Assembly (NCBI GenBank): GCA_903834705.1
Contig: CAILKF010000070.1
Span: 1 to 46,706 of the forward strand
Reading direction: 5' to 3'
DNA length: 46,706 nt
From: an uncultured Actinomycetes bacterium
GTDB taxonomy: Bacteria > Actinomycetota > Actinomycetes > Nanopelagicales > Nanopelagicaceae
Shown here: positions 39,120-46,706 of the stretch, one piece after another
How positions within the stretch are numbered: the stretch's first letter is position 1
Layout: the number at the start of each line of letters is the position of its first letter
Program-made: the position numbers and the translations under genes
The notes under the pieces: generated by a model
The model's database searches: none
Seen by the model: the letters and a program-made list of their open reading frames with translations, nothing else
What the model was told of the DNA's origin: nothing

Positions 39120-40547
39120 ATGTCAGTGCCTTTTGAGAGGGTGGTGAGCGTGAGCATCGCAGAACTACCTAATCGCACTGGCCGAAACGAGCCAGAATTC
39201 GAACGCACCCCACCTCAAGATCTCATTGCTGAGCAAAGTGTTTTGGGCGGAATGTTGCTCAGTAAAGATGCAATTGCAGATGTTGTTGAAGTGTTGCGTG
39301 AACGTGATTTTTATCGACCAGCACACGAAATTATTTACGACACAATTTTAGATTTATATGGCAGAGGCGAACCTGCTGATGCAGTTACAGTTTCTGCAGA
39401 GTTAACAAAACGCGGAGACATTGCACGCGCAGGTGGTGCGCCATATTTACATACACTTATTTCATCCGTTCCAACAGCTGCCAATGCTGGCTACTACGCA
39501 AAAATTGTTCGCGAACGCGCAATTATGCGACGACTCGTTGAAGCAGGAACAAAGATTGTTCAATTGGGTTATTCAGCCGAAGGCGATGTCGATGATTCGG
39601 TAGATCAAGCACAAGCCGAGGTCTATTCCGTAACTGAACGTCGCGCTAATGAAGATTACGTGCAACTGAGTACATTGTTACCACAGGCGCTAGATGAAAT
39701 CGAAGCAATCTCTAAAGGTGTTGGTGCAGAAGGAGTTAAGACTGGTTTCAAAGATTTAGACTCACTCACAAATGGATTACATCCCGGAAACATGATTGTT
39801 CTTGCTGCAAGACCTGCTGTGGGTAAATCAACACTCGGTTTAGATATTGCGCGCCATGCGTCTATTACAGACGGCAATACATCAGTAATTTTCTCGCTGG
39901 AAATGAGTCGTTCAGAAATCACAATGCGTATGTTGTCAGCAGAGGCACGTGTTGGTCTTAATAACATTCGCGCAGGAAATCTCAGCGACGATGAATGGTC
40001 TCGTATGGCTCGACGCATGGGAGAGATTTCTGCAGCACCTCTCTTTATTGATGATTCGCCAAACCTTTCACTCATGGAGATACGGGCAAAAGCGCGTCGT
40101 CTTAAGCAACGCCACAACCTTAAATTGATTGTGATCGACTATTTGCAGTTGATGACGAGCGGAAAACGCGTAGAGAGTCGCCAACAAGAAGTATCGGAGT
40201 TCTCTCGCCAGTTAAAGCTCCTAGCTAAAGAGCTAGATGTGCCTGTAATCGCCATTTCACAGCTCAACCGTTCTCCAGAACAACGTACAGATAAGAAGCC
40301 AATGCTTTCAGACTTACGTGAATCCGGTTCGATCGAGCAGGATGCCGACGTTGTAATCCTTCTTCATCGCGATGATATGTACGACAATCAAAACCGAACT
40401 GGTGAGGCAGATTTAATTATTGCAAAACACAGAAACGGACCAACGCGCACAATTACAGTGTCAGCACAACTTCACTTTGCTCGCTTTGTAGATATGCCTC
40501 AAAACAATACTCCACAGGATTACACGCAACAACGAAACGAAGATTAG
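39120..40547 (+). CDS. dnaB: replicative DNA helicase DnaB
   Basis: PPQDLIAEQSVLGGMLLS; LAARPAVGKSTLGLDIARH Walker A; no intein. GTG at 39150 with GAGAGG SD is an alternative start. Confidence 0.96.
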   Translation: MSVPFERVVSVSIAELPNRTGRNEPEFERTPPQDLIAEQSVLGGMLLSKDAIADVVEVLRERDFYRPAHEIIYDTILDLYGRGEPADAVTVSAELTKRGDIARAGGAPYLHTLISSVPTAANAGYYAKIVRERAIMRRLVEAGTKIVQLGYSAEGDVDDSVDQAQAEVYSVTERRANEDYVQLSTLLPQALDEIEAISKGVGAEGVKTGFKDLDSLTNGLHPGNMIVLAARPAVGKSTLGLDIARHASITDGNTSVIFSLEMSRSEITMRMLSAEARVGLNNIRAGNLSDDEWSRMARRMGEISAAPLFIDDSPNLSLMEIRAKARRLKQRHNLKLIVIDYLQLMTSGKRVESRQQEVSEFSRQLKLLAKELDVPVIAISQLNRSPEQRTDKKPMLSDLRESGSIEQDADVVILLHRDDMYDNQNRTGEADLIIAKHRNGPTRTITVSAQLHFARFVDMPQNNTPQDYTQQRNED

Positions 40548-41464
40548 CGAGTAGACCTTCTTGCCCGCTCTGCGGCAATAATTCCCATAAATACAAAGAC
40601 GCCACCGACTAATTGAACTGGTTTCAAAGTTTCACTAAGCCAAACCCACGCTATTCCGCCTGCAACTACAGGTTCGATCATAGTAATAACACTACTTGTG
40701 GCAGCTGCCAATTCTTTTATGCCATGGAGAATAAGAATGTAAGGAAGGATGGTTCCCATTACAACAATCCATAGGAATAGCACCCAGCCTGGAAGGTTGT
40801 AATGACTAAAAATTCCTAACAGATTTATGTTTTCGGAAAAAACACCGAATGGGAAACTCCAAATTGGAGTAATGATTAACCAAACGATTGTTGCAAAGCC
40901 AAACCCCCACACAGTTAGCGATTCTGTACTTCGCTTTGCTCCGAGCTTTTCTCCCAGCAAAAAATATCCAGCTAATGCAAAAGCATCAAGAAATGCTGCG
41001 ATAACACCAATTCCATCAAGGGTTAGTCCTTGCCACACCCGAGCAACCAAAAATAGGCCACCGAATCCCAAGGCTATGGAAAACCACATCAATTTAGGGA
41101 CGAATTTTTTCTTAACAAATCGAATATAAAGGACAATCCAAATGGGCGCGGTAAATTCAATAATAAGTGAAATACTCACCGGCATTCTCGAAATTGCAAT
41201 GAAGTACCCAACCTGAACGGCGGCCATTCCAATCGCACCGTAGGCAGCCAGCGCCGCTATTTCCCCTTTCTTAACGCGCAATGATTGTCGATTTCGAAGA
41301 AGGACATAGAAGGCAATAATGATAAAAGCACCAGTACATCGCACCTGAGTTAGGCGCCATGCAGATAATCCGCTTGTAAGAACTAACTTCGCAACTATTC
41401 CGTTGAAAGCAAAGAGACATGCGCCGAGGATGAGAAAAAGTTCAGCGCGAAATTTTCTGAGCAT
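40544..41464 (-). CDS. EamA/DMT-superfamily transporter
   Basis: 306 aa, about 10 TM segments in two EamA-like halves. Confidence 0.85.
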   Translation of the reverse strand: MLRKFRAELFLILGACLFAFNGIVAKLVLTSGLSAWRLTQVRCTGAFIIIAFYVLLRNRQSLRVKKGEIAALAAYGAIGMAAVQVGYFIAISRMPVSISLIIEFTAPIWIVLYIRFVKKKFVPKLMWFSIALGFGGLFLVARVWQGLTLDGIGVIAAFLDAFALAGYFLLGEKLGAKRSTESLTVWGFGFATIVWLIITPIWSFPFGVFSENINLLGIFSHYNLPGWVLFLWIVVMGTILPYILILHGIKELAAATSSVITMIEPVVAGGIAWVWLSETLKPVQLVGGVFVFMGIIAAERARRSTR

Positions 41465-41470
41465 CCTGCG

Positions 41471-41476
41471 AGTATA
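41471..41476 (-). promoter_or_regulatory. -10 hexamer TATACT, 6 nt before EamA ATG (leaderless promoter candidate)
   Basis: Reverse strand TATACT-CGCAGG-ATG. Confidence 0.55.
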
Positions 41477-41478
41477 CT

Positions 41479-43314
41479 TTAGAAAGCTTGCTCAGAGATC
41501 TCCATAATCGCACTATCGGTAGATTCAACGATCATTCTGTCAGCAGTGATATGTGGCAAATAATTAAGCACAAAGAATTTAGCGCTGGCGACCTTGCCTA
41601 GATAGAACTGAGACTCTTTCTCAGTGATTCCAGGAACTTTTGACTTGGCAATTGATATTTCAGCGCTACGCAGTAGTAACCACGCGGTAATTACATCTCC
41701 AACAGCCATTAACGCGCGAGAGGTATTGAGACCAACTTTGTAGATTTCATCGGATTTCTCTTGAGAAGCCATCGCGTGGCCAACAAGAACTCCAATAATT
41801 CCGTTGAGATCTCCGAGAGCCTTCAATAGCGCGTTCTTCTCATCAGCCAAATCTCCACCTGATTGTGCGAAGGCTGTAATTTCCTTACCAAGCAAACCAA
41901 GAGCACGTCCGCCATCTTTAACCACTTTACGGAAAAAGAAATCCAACCCTTGAATTGCAGTTGTTCCTTCATACAAAGTATCGATCTTTGCATCGCGAAC
42001 ATATTGTTCTAATGGCCAATCTTGAGTGAATCCAGAACCACCAAATGTTTGAAGAGATTCAGTACCCAATAACGTCCAAGATTTTTCACTTCCAAAACCT
42101 TTGACAACTGGTAGTAGTAAATCATTGAGGGCTTCAAGATCATCTAACTTATCTTTATCTCCCCCGTCAGCCCGAGCCATTGCAACCGCATCTTGTATAG
42201 ATGCTGTGTAAAGAACAAGTGCGCGCATTCCTTCGGAGTACGCCTTTTGAACCATGAGAGAGCGGCGGACGTCTGGATGGTTAATGATGGGTACGCGGGG
42301 GCTGGCTTTATCATTCATGACTTTCATATCGCCACCCTGGATTCGAGTCTTGGCATATGCAAGCGCATGTTGGTAGCCGGTAGAAAGCGTTGCTATTGCT
42401 TTCGTTCCAACCATCATTCGAGCGAATTCAATAATCTTAAACATCTGAGAGATACCTTCGTGGACATCTCCAAGTAAGTACCCAACAGCGGGCTCTTTTT
42501 CTCCCAAATTCATTTCACAAGTGGCTGAAACATTAAGGCCCATTTTGTGTTCAACTTTTGTTACATAGACGCCATTGCGTTTTCCTAATGCGCCAGTTTC
42601 AAAATCAAACATCAACTTTGGTACAAGGAAAAGGCTTAAACCTTTTGTACCTGGACCTCCGCCTTCGCGGCGCGCTAAAACATAATGAATGATATTTTCA
42701 TTGAGATCACTATCACCAGATGTAATAAATCTTTTCGTGCCCGTAACGTGCCAAGTGCCATCGCTTTGCACAACGGCCTTTGCGCGACCTGCGCCAACAT
42801 CACTACCGGCATCAGGTTCAGTTAACATCATGGTTGCTCCCCAGTCGTTATCGACCATGAGCTTCGCCATTTTCTTTTGTTGATCGTTACCCAACATATA
42901 TGCAACATGAGCAAAGGCGGTGCCCGAGGCATAAATGTGAATCGATGGATTTGACCCTAAAATCATTTCAGCAATTGCCCAACGCACTGATGCGGGAATA
43001 ATTGTTCCGCCAATTTCAACCGGGGCATCTATCCGCCACCATTCACCGTCTATATATGAGCGATACGATTTTTTAAATGAAGGTGGAACTTTTATATCGC
43101 CCGTTGTGGCATTGAATTCAACGCCAAGACGATCTCCTTCAATAAAGGATGCTGCCAAATCATTTTCGGAGAGACGTTTAACTTCCTCGAGCATTCCCAT
43201 GACTGTTTCGCGATCAAGTTCTGAGTAAATTGATTTTCCGAGAACACTTCCGCGATCTAATAGATCAAAGAGTGCGAATTCAATATCGCGCAGATTTGAG
43301 ATGTAGTGACCCAT
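41479..43314 (-). CDS. acyl-CoA dehydrogenase
   Basis: 611 aa; MMLTEPDAGSDVGAGRAKAV, LQTFGGSGFTQDWPLEQYVRDAKIDTLYEGTTAIQGLDFF; SD AAGGAG. Confidence 0.92.
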   Translation of the reverse strand: MGHYISNLRDIEFALFDLLDRGSVLGKSIYSELDRETVMGMLEEVKRLSENDLAASFIEGDRLGVEFNATTGDIKVPPSFKKSYRSYIDGEWWRIDAPVEIGGTIIPASVRWAIAEMILGSNPSIHIYASGTAFAHVAYMLGNDQQKKMAKLMVDNDWGATMMLTEPDAGSDVGAGRAKAVVQSDGTWHVTGTKRFITSGDSDLNENIIHYVLARREGGGPGTKGLSLFLVPKLMFDFETGALGKRNGVYVTKVEHKMGLNVSATCEMNLGEKEPAVGYLLGDVHEGISQMFKIIEFARMMVGTKAIATLSTGYQHALAYAKTRIQGGDMKVMNDKASPRVPIINHPDVRRSLMVQKAYSEGMRALVLYTASIQDAVAMARADGGDKDKLDDLEALNDLLLPVVKGFGSEKSWTLLGTESLQTFGGSGFTQDWPLEQYVRDAKIDTLYEGTTAIQGLDFFFRKVVKDGGRALGLLGKEITAFAQSGGDLADEKNALLKALGDLNGIIGVLVGHAMASQEKSDEIYKVGLNTSRALMAVGDVITAWLLLRSAEISIAKSKVPGITEKESQFYLGKVASAKFFVLNYLPHITADRMIVESTDSAIMEISEQAF

Positions 43315-43374
43315 GAGAAAAAGACTCCTTATGCGCTCAAGGCGAGCCCTCGAGTGCTACTGACCTAAGGATGC

Positions 43375-43386
43375 TACCGGTCGGTA
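43375..43386. promoter_or_regulatory. inverted repeat TACCG-GT-CGGTA between acyl-CoA dehydrogenase and dcd (TetR-type operator candidate)
   Basis: Direct reading, 61 bp upstream of the acyl-CoA dehydrogenase start. Confidence 0.4.
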
Positions 43387-43464
43387 ACTTATGCAAGTAT
43401 CCGGCCTTGTCCGGTGAATTTGAGTGCGCCCAAAGGGTCGTTAAGAGAGGTAAAGTCGCCAACT

Positions 43465-44043
43465 ATGTTGCTTAGTGATCGCGATATCGCCAAAGAAATT
43501 CAAGCCGGCCGAGTCAAAGTTGAGCCATTTGAACAGGCAATGATTCAACCGTCGAGTGTGGATGTGCGCCTGGATAGATTCTTTCGAGTTTTTGAAAACC
43601 ATAAATATTCAGTAATTGATCCTTCGATTGAGCAAGGCGAGCTCACGCGAGAAGTTGCAGTGGCCCATGATGAGTTTTTCATTCTTCACCCAGGTGAATT
43701 TGTACTAGCAAGCACGTATGAAGTCATTTCACTACCCGATGACATTGCAGGACGCCTTGAAGGAAAATCTTCACTAGGACGTTTAGGTTTACTCACTCAC
43801 TCAACTGCTGGTTTCATTGACCCCGGATTTTCTGGTCACATCACACTTGAACTTTCCAATGTTGCCAACTTACCCGTCAAACTCTTTCCCGGAATGAAAA
43901 TTGGGCAACTCTGTCTCATCAAACTCTCATCTCCAGCAGAGCATCCTTATGGATCAGCACTTTACGGTTCCCGATATCAAGGCCAACGTGGACCTACACA
44001 GAGCCGGTCGTGGATGAATTTTTACCAAAGTAAAGTGGAATAA
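43465..44043 (+). CDS. dcd: dCTP deaminase
   Basis: [23 protein letters not shown]...[49 protein letters not shown]. Start moved to ATG 43465. Confidence 0.95.
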   Translation: MLLSDRDIAKEIQAGRVKVEPFEQAMIQPSSVDVRLDRFFRVFENHKYSVIDPSIEQGELTREVAVAHDEFFILHPGEFVLASTYEVISLPDDIAGRLEGKSSLGRLGLLTHSTAGFIDPGFSGHITLELSNVANLPVKLFPGMKIGQLCLIKLSSPAEHPYGSALYGSRYQGQRGPTQSRSWMNFYQSKVE

Positions 44044-44074
44044 AAATTCACTGTGCCCTCGGGTAAAAAAAGAG

Positions 44075-44080
44075 TAGATT
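44075..44080 (+). promoter_or_regulatory. -10 hexamer TAGATT, 6 nt before lemA ATG (leaderless promoter candidate)
   Basis: TAGATT-AGTGAC-ATG. Confidence 0.5.
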
Positions 44081-44086
44081 AGTGAC

Positions 44087-44641
44087 ATGTCAAACTTATT
44101 GATCGTATTAGCGGTAATAGTAGTACTCGTTCTCATCCTCGTAACTTTCTATAATCGCCTTATCCGCCTTAACGTTTCAGTCGATGAAGCATTTGCGCAA
44201 ATAGAAGTTCAACTTAAACGTAGATCTGACTTGATTCCGAATTTAGTTGAAACTGTCAAAGGTTATGCATCACACGAGAGCGCAACTTTTGAAAAAGTTA
44301 TCAGCGCTCGCGCTAAGGCAACCACAGCAACAACAGTTGCCGACGTTGCAAAAGCGGATGGGGCGATTACACAAGCGCTACGCGGATTATTAGCTGTAGC
44401 CGAGGCTTATCCAGACCTAAAAGCTTCCACTAATTTTCTTTCGTTACAAGAAGAACTCTCAACAACTGAAAATAAGGTTTCATTCGCACGCCAGTTTTAT
44501 AATGACAATGTTCGCTCCCTCAATACAGCGGTTAAAACTATCCCCACGTCATTTTTCGCGCCGATGGCAAAGGTAAGTGCACGTGAGTTTTATGAAGTAG
44601 AAGACTCGCAATCACGCCAAGCACCGAACGTTAAGTTTTAA
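44087..44641 (+). CDS. lemA: LemA family protein
   Basis: 184 aa; N-terminal TM, YNRLIRLNVSVDEAFAQIEVQLKRRSDLIPNLVETVKGYA. Confidence 0.94.
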   Translation: MSNLLIVLAVIVVLVLILVTFYNRLIRLNVSVDEAFAQIEVQLKRRSDLIPNLVETVKGYASHESATFEKVISARAKATTATTVADVAKADGAITQALRGLLAVAEAYPDLKASTNFLSLQEELSTTENKVSFARQFYNDNVRSLNTAVKTIPTSFFAPMAKVSAREFYEVEDSQSRQAPNVKF

Positions 44642-44647
44642 TCCTTA

Positions 44648-45562
44648 ATGGATGGCGTTTCTTTCCGAGGTATGGAATCGGCTAATCGCCGAAAAACGTA
44701 TCTCTTGCTTGCCGGAATGGGAGCCCTTGTTTGGGTTGTTGTTTATGCCGCACTTACTTATTTTGGCCAAAGCACTGTCGGAATAGTTCCTATTGCAGTG
44801 GGCATTGCTTTAGTTTCAGTGTGGGGCTCTTACTACGCGTCCGATTCAATAGTTCTAAAAATGACCGGAGCGAGGCTGCTAGAAGAAAGTGATAACCCAA
44901 AGTTATTTAATGTTATTCACGAAGTTGTTATTGCTAGCGGTCTTCCCATGCCCAAAGTTGCCGTTGTAGAAGATTCCGCGCCGAATGCATTTGCCACGGG
45001 CCGAAATCCCGAGCATGCAGTGATTGCCTTTACAACAGGAATTCTCGATGTAATGGATCGCGATCAACTTCAAGGCGTGATTGCTCACGAAATGTCACAC
45101 GTTGCAAATCGAGACACACTTGTTTCTGCAGTTGCTGCAACGACTGCGGGTGCAATTGCGTTGCTCAGCGACATGCTTACTCGCATGATGTGGTTTGGTG
45201 GCCGCAGAGATAGCCGTGAAAACAACGGCAATCCAATAGCTTTAGTACTTTCACTTCTTGTCCTCATTCTTGCCCCACTGGCGGCTCTTCTTTTGAAATC
45301 TGCTGTATCTCGCCGACGCGAAGCACTCGCCGACGCCACTGCAGTGTCATTTACTCGAAACCCTGCAGGGTTGCGTTCAGCACTTGAAGTTCTTGCTAGG
45401 GATTCAACTGTTGTGCATCAACGCTCAACTGCTGTGGCACATATATGGATTGAATCTCCATTGGATGGGCGCAGTGTTTCAAAGTTGTTTGCAACTCATC
45501 CACCCATTGAGGAACGCATCGCGACACTAAAGGCAATGGAGAACTTGGGACCTTCGAGATAG
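44648..45562 (+). CDS. htpX: M48-family membrane metalloprotease (HtpX-like)
   Basis: HExxH in GVIAHEMSHVANRD; NAFATGRNPEHAVIAFTTGIL; TM segments. Confidence 0.92.
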   Translation: MDGVSFRGMESANRRKTYLLLAGMGALVWVVVYAALTYFGQSTVGIVPIAVGIALVSVWGSYYASDSIVLKMTGARLLEESDNPKLFNVIHEVVIASGLPMPKVAVVEDSAPNAFATGRNPEHAVIAFTTGILDVMDRDQLQGVIAHEMSHVANRDTLVSAVAATTAGAIALLSDMLTRMMWFGGRRDSRENNGNPIALVLSLLVLILAPLAALLLKSAVSRRREALADATAVSFTRNPAGLRSALEVLARDSTVVHQRSTAVAHIWIESPLDGRSVSKLFATHPPIEERIATLKAMENLGPSR

Positions 45563-45570
45563 TTCTGGAT

Positions 45571-46706
45571 TTAAATAACTACTGGAAAAAATAGAGTGAA
45601 GGTTGCTCCCTCGCCGAGCTTAGAAGTCACGCTGACGCGACCTCCATGTGCACGCATCACCGCATCAACAATAGATAAACCAAGGCCACTTCCCTCATCT
45701 GTAGTTCGCGTCCGTGAGGGATCTGCTCGGAAGAAACGTTCAAAGATTCTTTCCTGGTCTTGATTAGATAAACCAGGTCCCTTATCTGTCACTGAAATTG
45801 AAGTTCCGTTATCGTCTTGAGTAACCACCACCGATATTGAAGTACCTACTGGTGTATGAGTTCTGGCATTTGCAAGTAAATTCGCAATCACTTGATGGAC
45901 TCTATTGCCATCACCCAAAATATAGATATCTCCATCTGGGATAGAAATAGATATCGGATGCTCAGGCCCTGCTGCACGTGCCGATGCAACGACTTCTTCA
46001 ACAGCACTTCGAATATTTACTGGATTCTTTTCTAATTCGCGAGATTGATCAAGTCGGGCAAGAAGTAAAAGGTCTTCAACAAGAGCGCCCATGCGCATCG
46101 ACTCTTTTTCAATTCGAACAATGAGTTCATTTGTGGCTTCCTTACCTTGCACCGCACCTTGCCTATTCAACTCAGCAAAACCGCGAATCGCAGTTAGGGG
46201 GGTACGCAATTCATGACTTGCGTCGGCGACAAATCGGCGCAAACGATTTTCACTCTCTGTTTGCGCAGAGAATGCGCCTTCAATCCGAGTTAACATTTGG
46301 TTCAACGAAGAAACAAGCCGACCAACTTCTGTATCTGGCTTTGCATCCGGAAGGCGAGCCGAAAGATTTCCACCAGCAATTGATTCGGCAGTAGTTTCAA
46401 CTTCTGCGAGTGGCTTCAAACCAATGTCAATCACTTTACGTGATGCAAGCCCAATCAAAAGTAGTGCCACCAAGCCAATAAAGATAAACAAAATTTGCAA
46501 CTGATGAATAGTGTTGTCTACATTGTCTAAAGATTGCGCAACTACAACACTTCCTAATTCTGAGGGAAGAACTCGAGCAAGAACTCTAAAATCAGCGCCA
46601 GGTGCTGAAATCGTAAATGGTTTATCTCCGCACAGTTCGACGTCATGAATGGTAAGACCATTGACGTAGTTGCCAATTTCTTGAGTGTTTAAATCTCCGC
46701 CAATAA
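45571..46706 (-). CDS. sensor histidine kinase (truncated by window edge)
   Basis: HAMP region, H-box VADASHELRTPLTAIRGFAEL, N-box NLLANARTHTPVGT, GSGLGLSIVDAVMRAHGG; frame stays open from 46500 to the edge, so the ORF-track start is not the true start. Confidence 0.92.
   Translation of the reverse strand, partial: IGGDLNTQEIGNYVNGLTIHDVELCGDKPFTISAPGADFRVLARVLPSELGSVVVAQSLDNVDNTIHQLQILFIFIGLVALLLIGLASRKVIDIGLKPLAEVETTAESIAGGNLSARLPDAKPDTEVGRLVSSLNQMLTRIEGAFSAQTESENRLRRFVADASHELRTPLTAIRGFAELNRQGAVQGKEATNELIVRIEKESMRMGALVEDLLLLARLDQSRELEKNPVNIRSAVEEVVASARAAGPEHPISISIPDGDIYILGDGNRVHQVIANLLANARTHTPVGTSISVVVTQDDNGTSISVTDKGPGLSNQDQERIFERFFRADPSRTRTTDEGSGLGLSIVDAVMRAHGGRVSVTSKLGEGATFTLFFPVVI

Noticed and set aside
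39656-40117. 153-aa antisense ORF inside dnaB
   Set aside because: Opposite strand of a strongly conserved gene; composition is that of an antisense frame and no domain is recognisable.
39120-40547. Intein in DnaB (also considered for GyrA, GyrB)
   Set aside because: Reading frames have normal length and continuous family motifs.

Overview
Chromosomal core region spanning the replication origin of a low-GC, tightly packed actinobacterium. My inference is a freshwater acI/Nanopelagicales-like lineage; no search was run. Gene order closely follows the conserved actinobacterial origin region. To the left of dnaA lie dnaN-recF-DUF721(DciA)-gyrB-gyrA-tRNA-Ile-tRNA-Ala-ppiA-rhomboid-crgA-pabA/trpG-pknB-PP2C, then pheA-serS-HAD, tRNA-Ser and the start of an sdh operon. 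To the right lie rpmH-rnpA-yidD-yidC-jag-rsmG-parA-parB, an aminotransferase, cwlM-like-trxA-trxB-murJ-DUF6049-NUDIX, cca, an MFS gene, DUF5318-ponA-GT87-rpsF-ssb-rpsR-rplI-dnaB, then EamA, acyl-CoA dehydrogenase, dcd, lemA, M48 protease and a partial histidine kinase. I found no mobile element, CRISPR array, phage or defence/biosynthetic island. The most interesting signals are non-coding: (i) a systematic leaderless-promoter signature, a TANNNT hexamer ending 6-7 nt before the start codon, at 11 transcription-unit-leading genes; (ii) an oriC with DnaA boxes and a DnaA-trio-like (GTA)4/(TAC)4 tract; (iii) two parS sites inside the first codons of rsmG and parA; (iv) a perfect inverted repeat between tRNA-Ile and tRNA-Ala, with ppiA starting 1 nt after the tRNA-Ala 3' end; (v) a DnaA-box cluster upstream of dnaB. 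These are motif readings by eye and none has been validated computationally.
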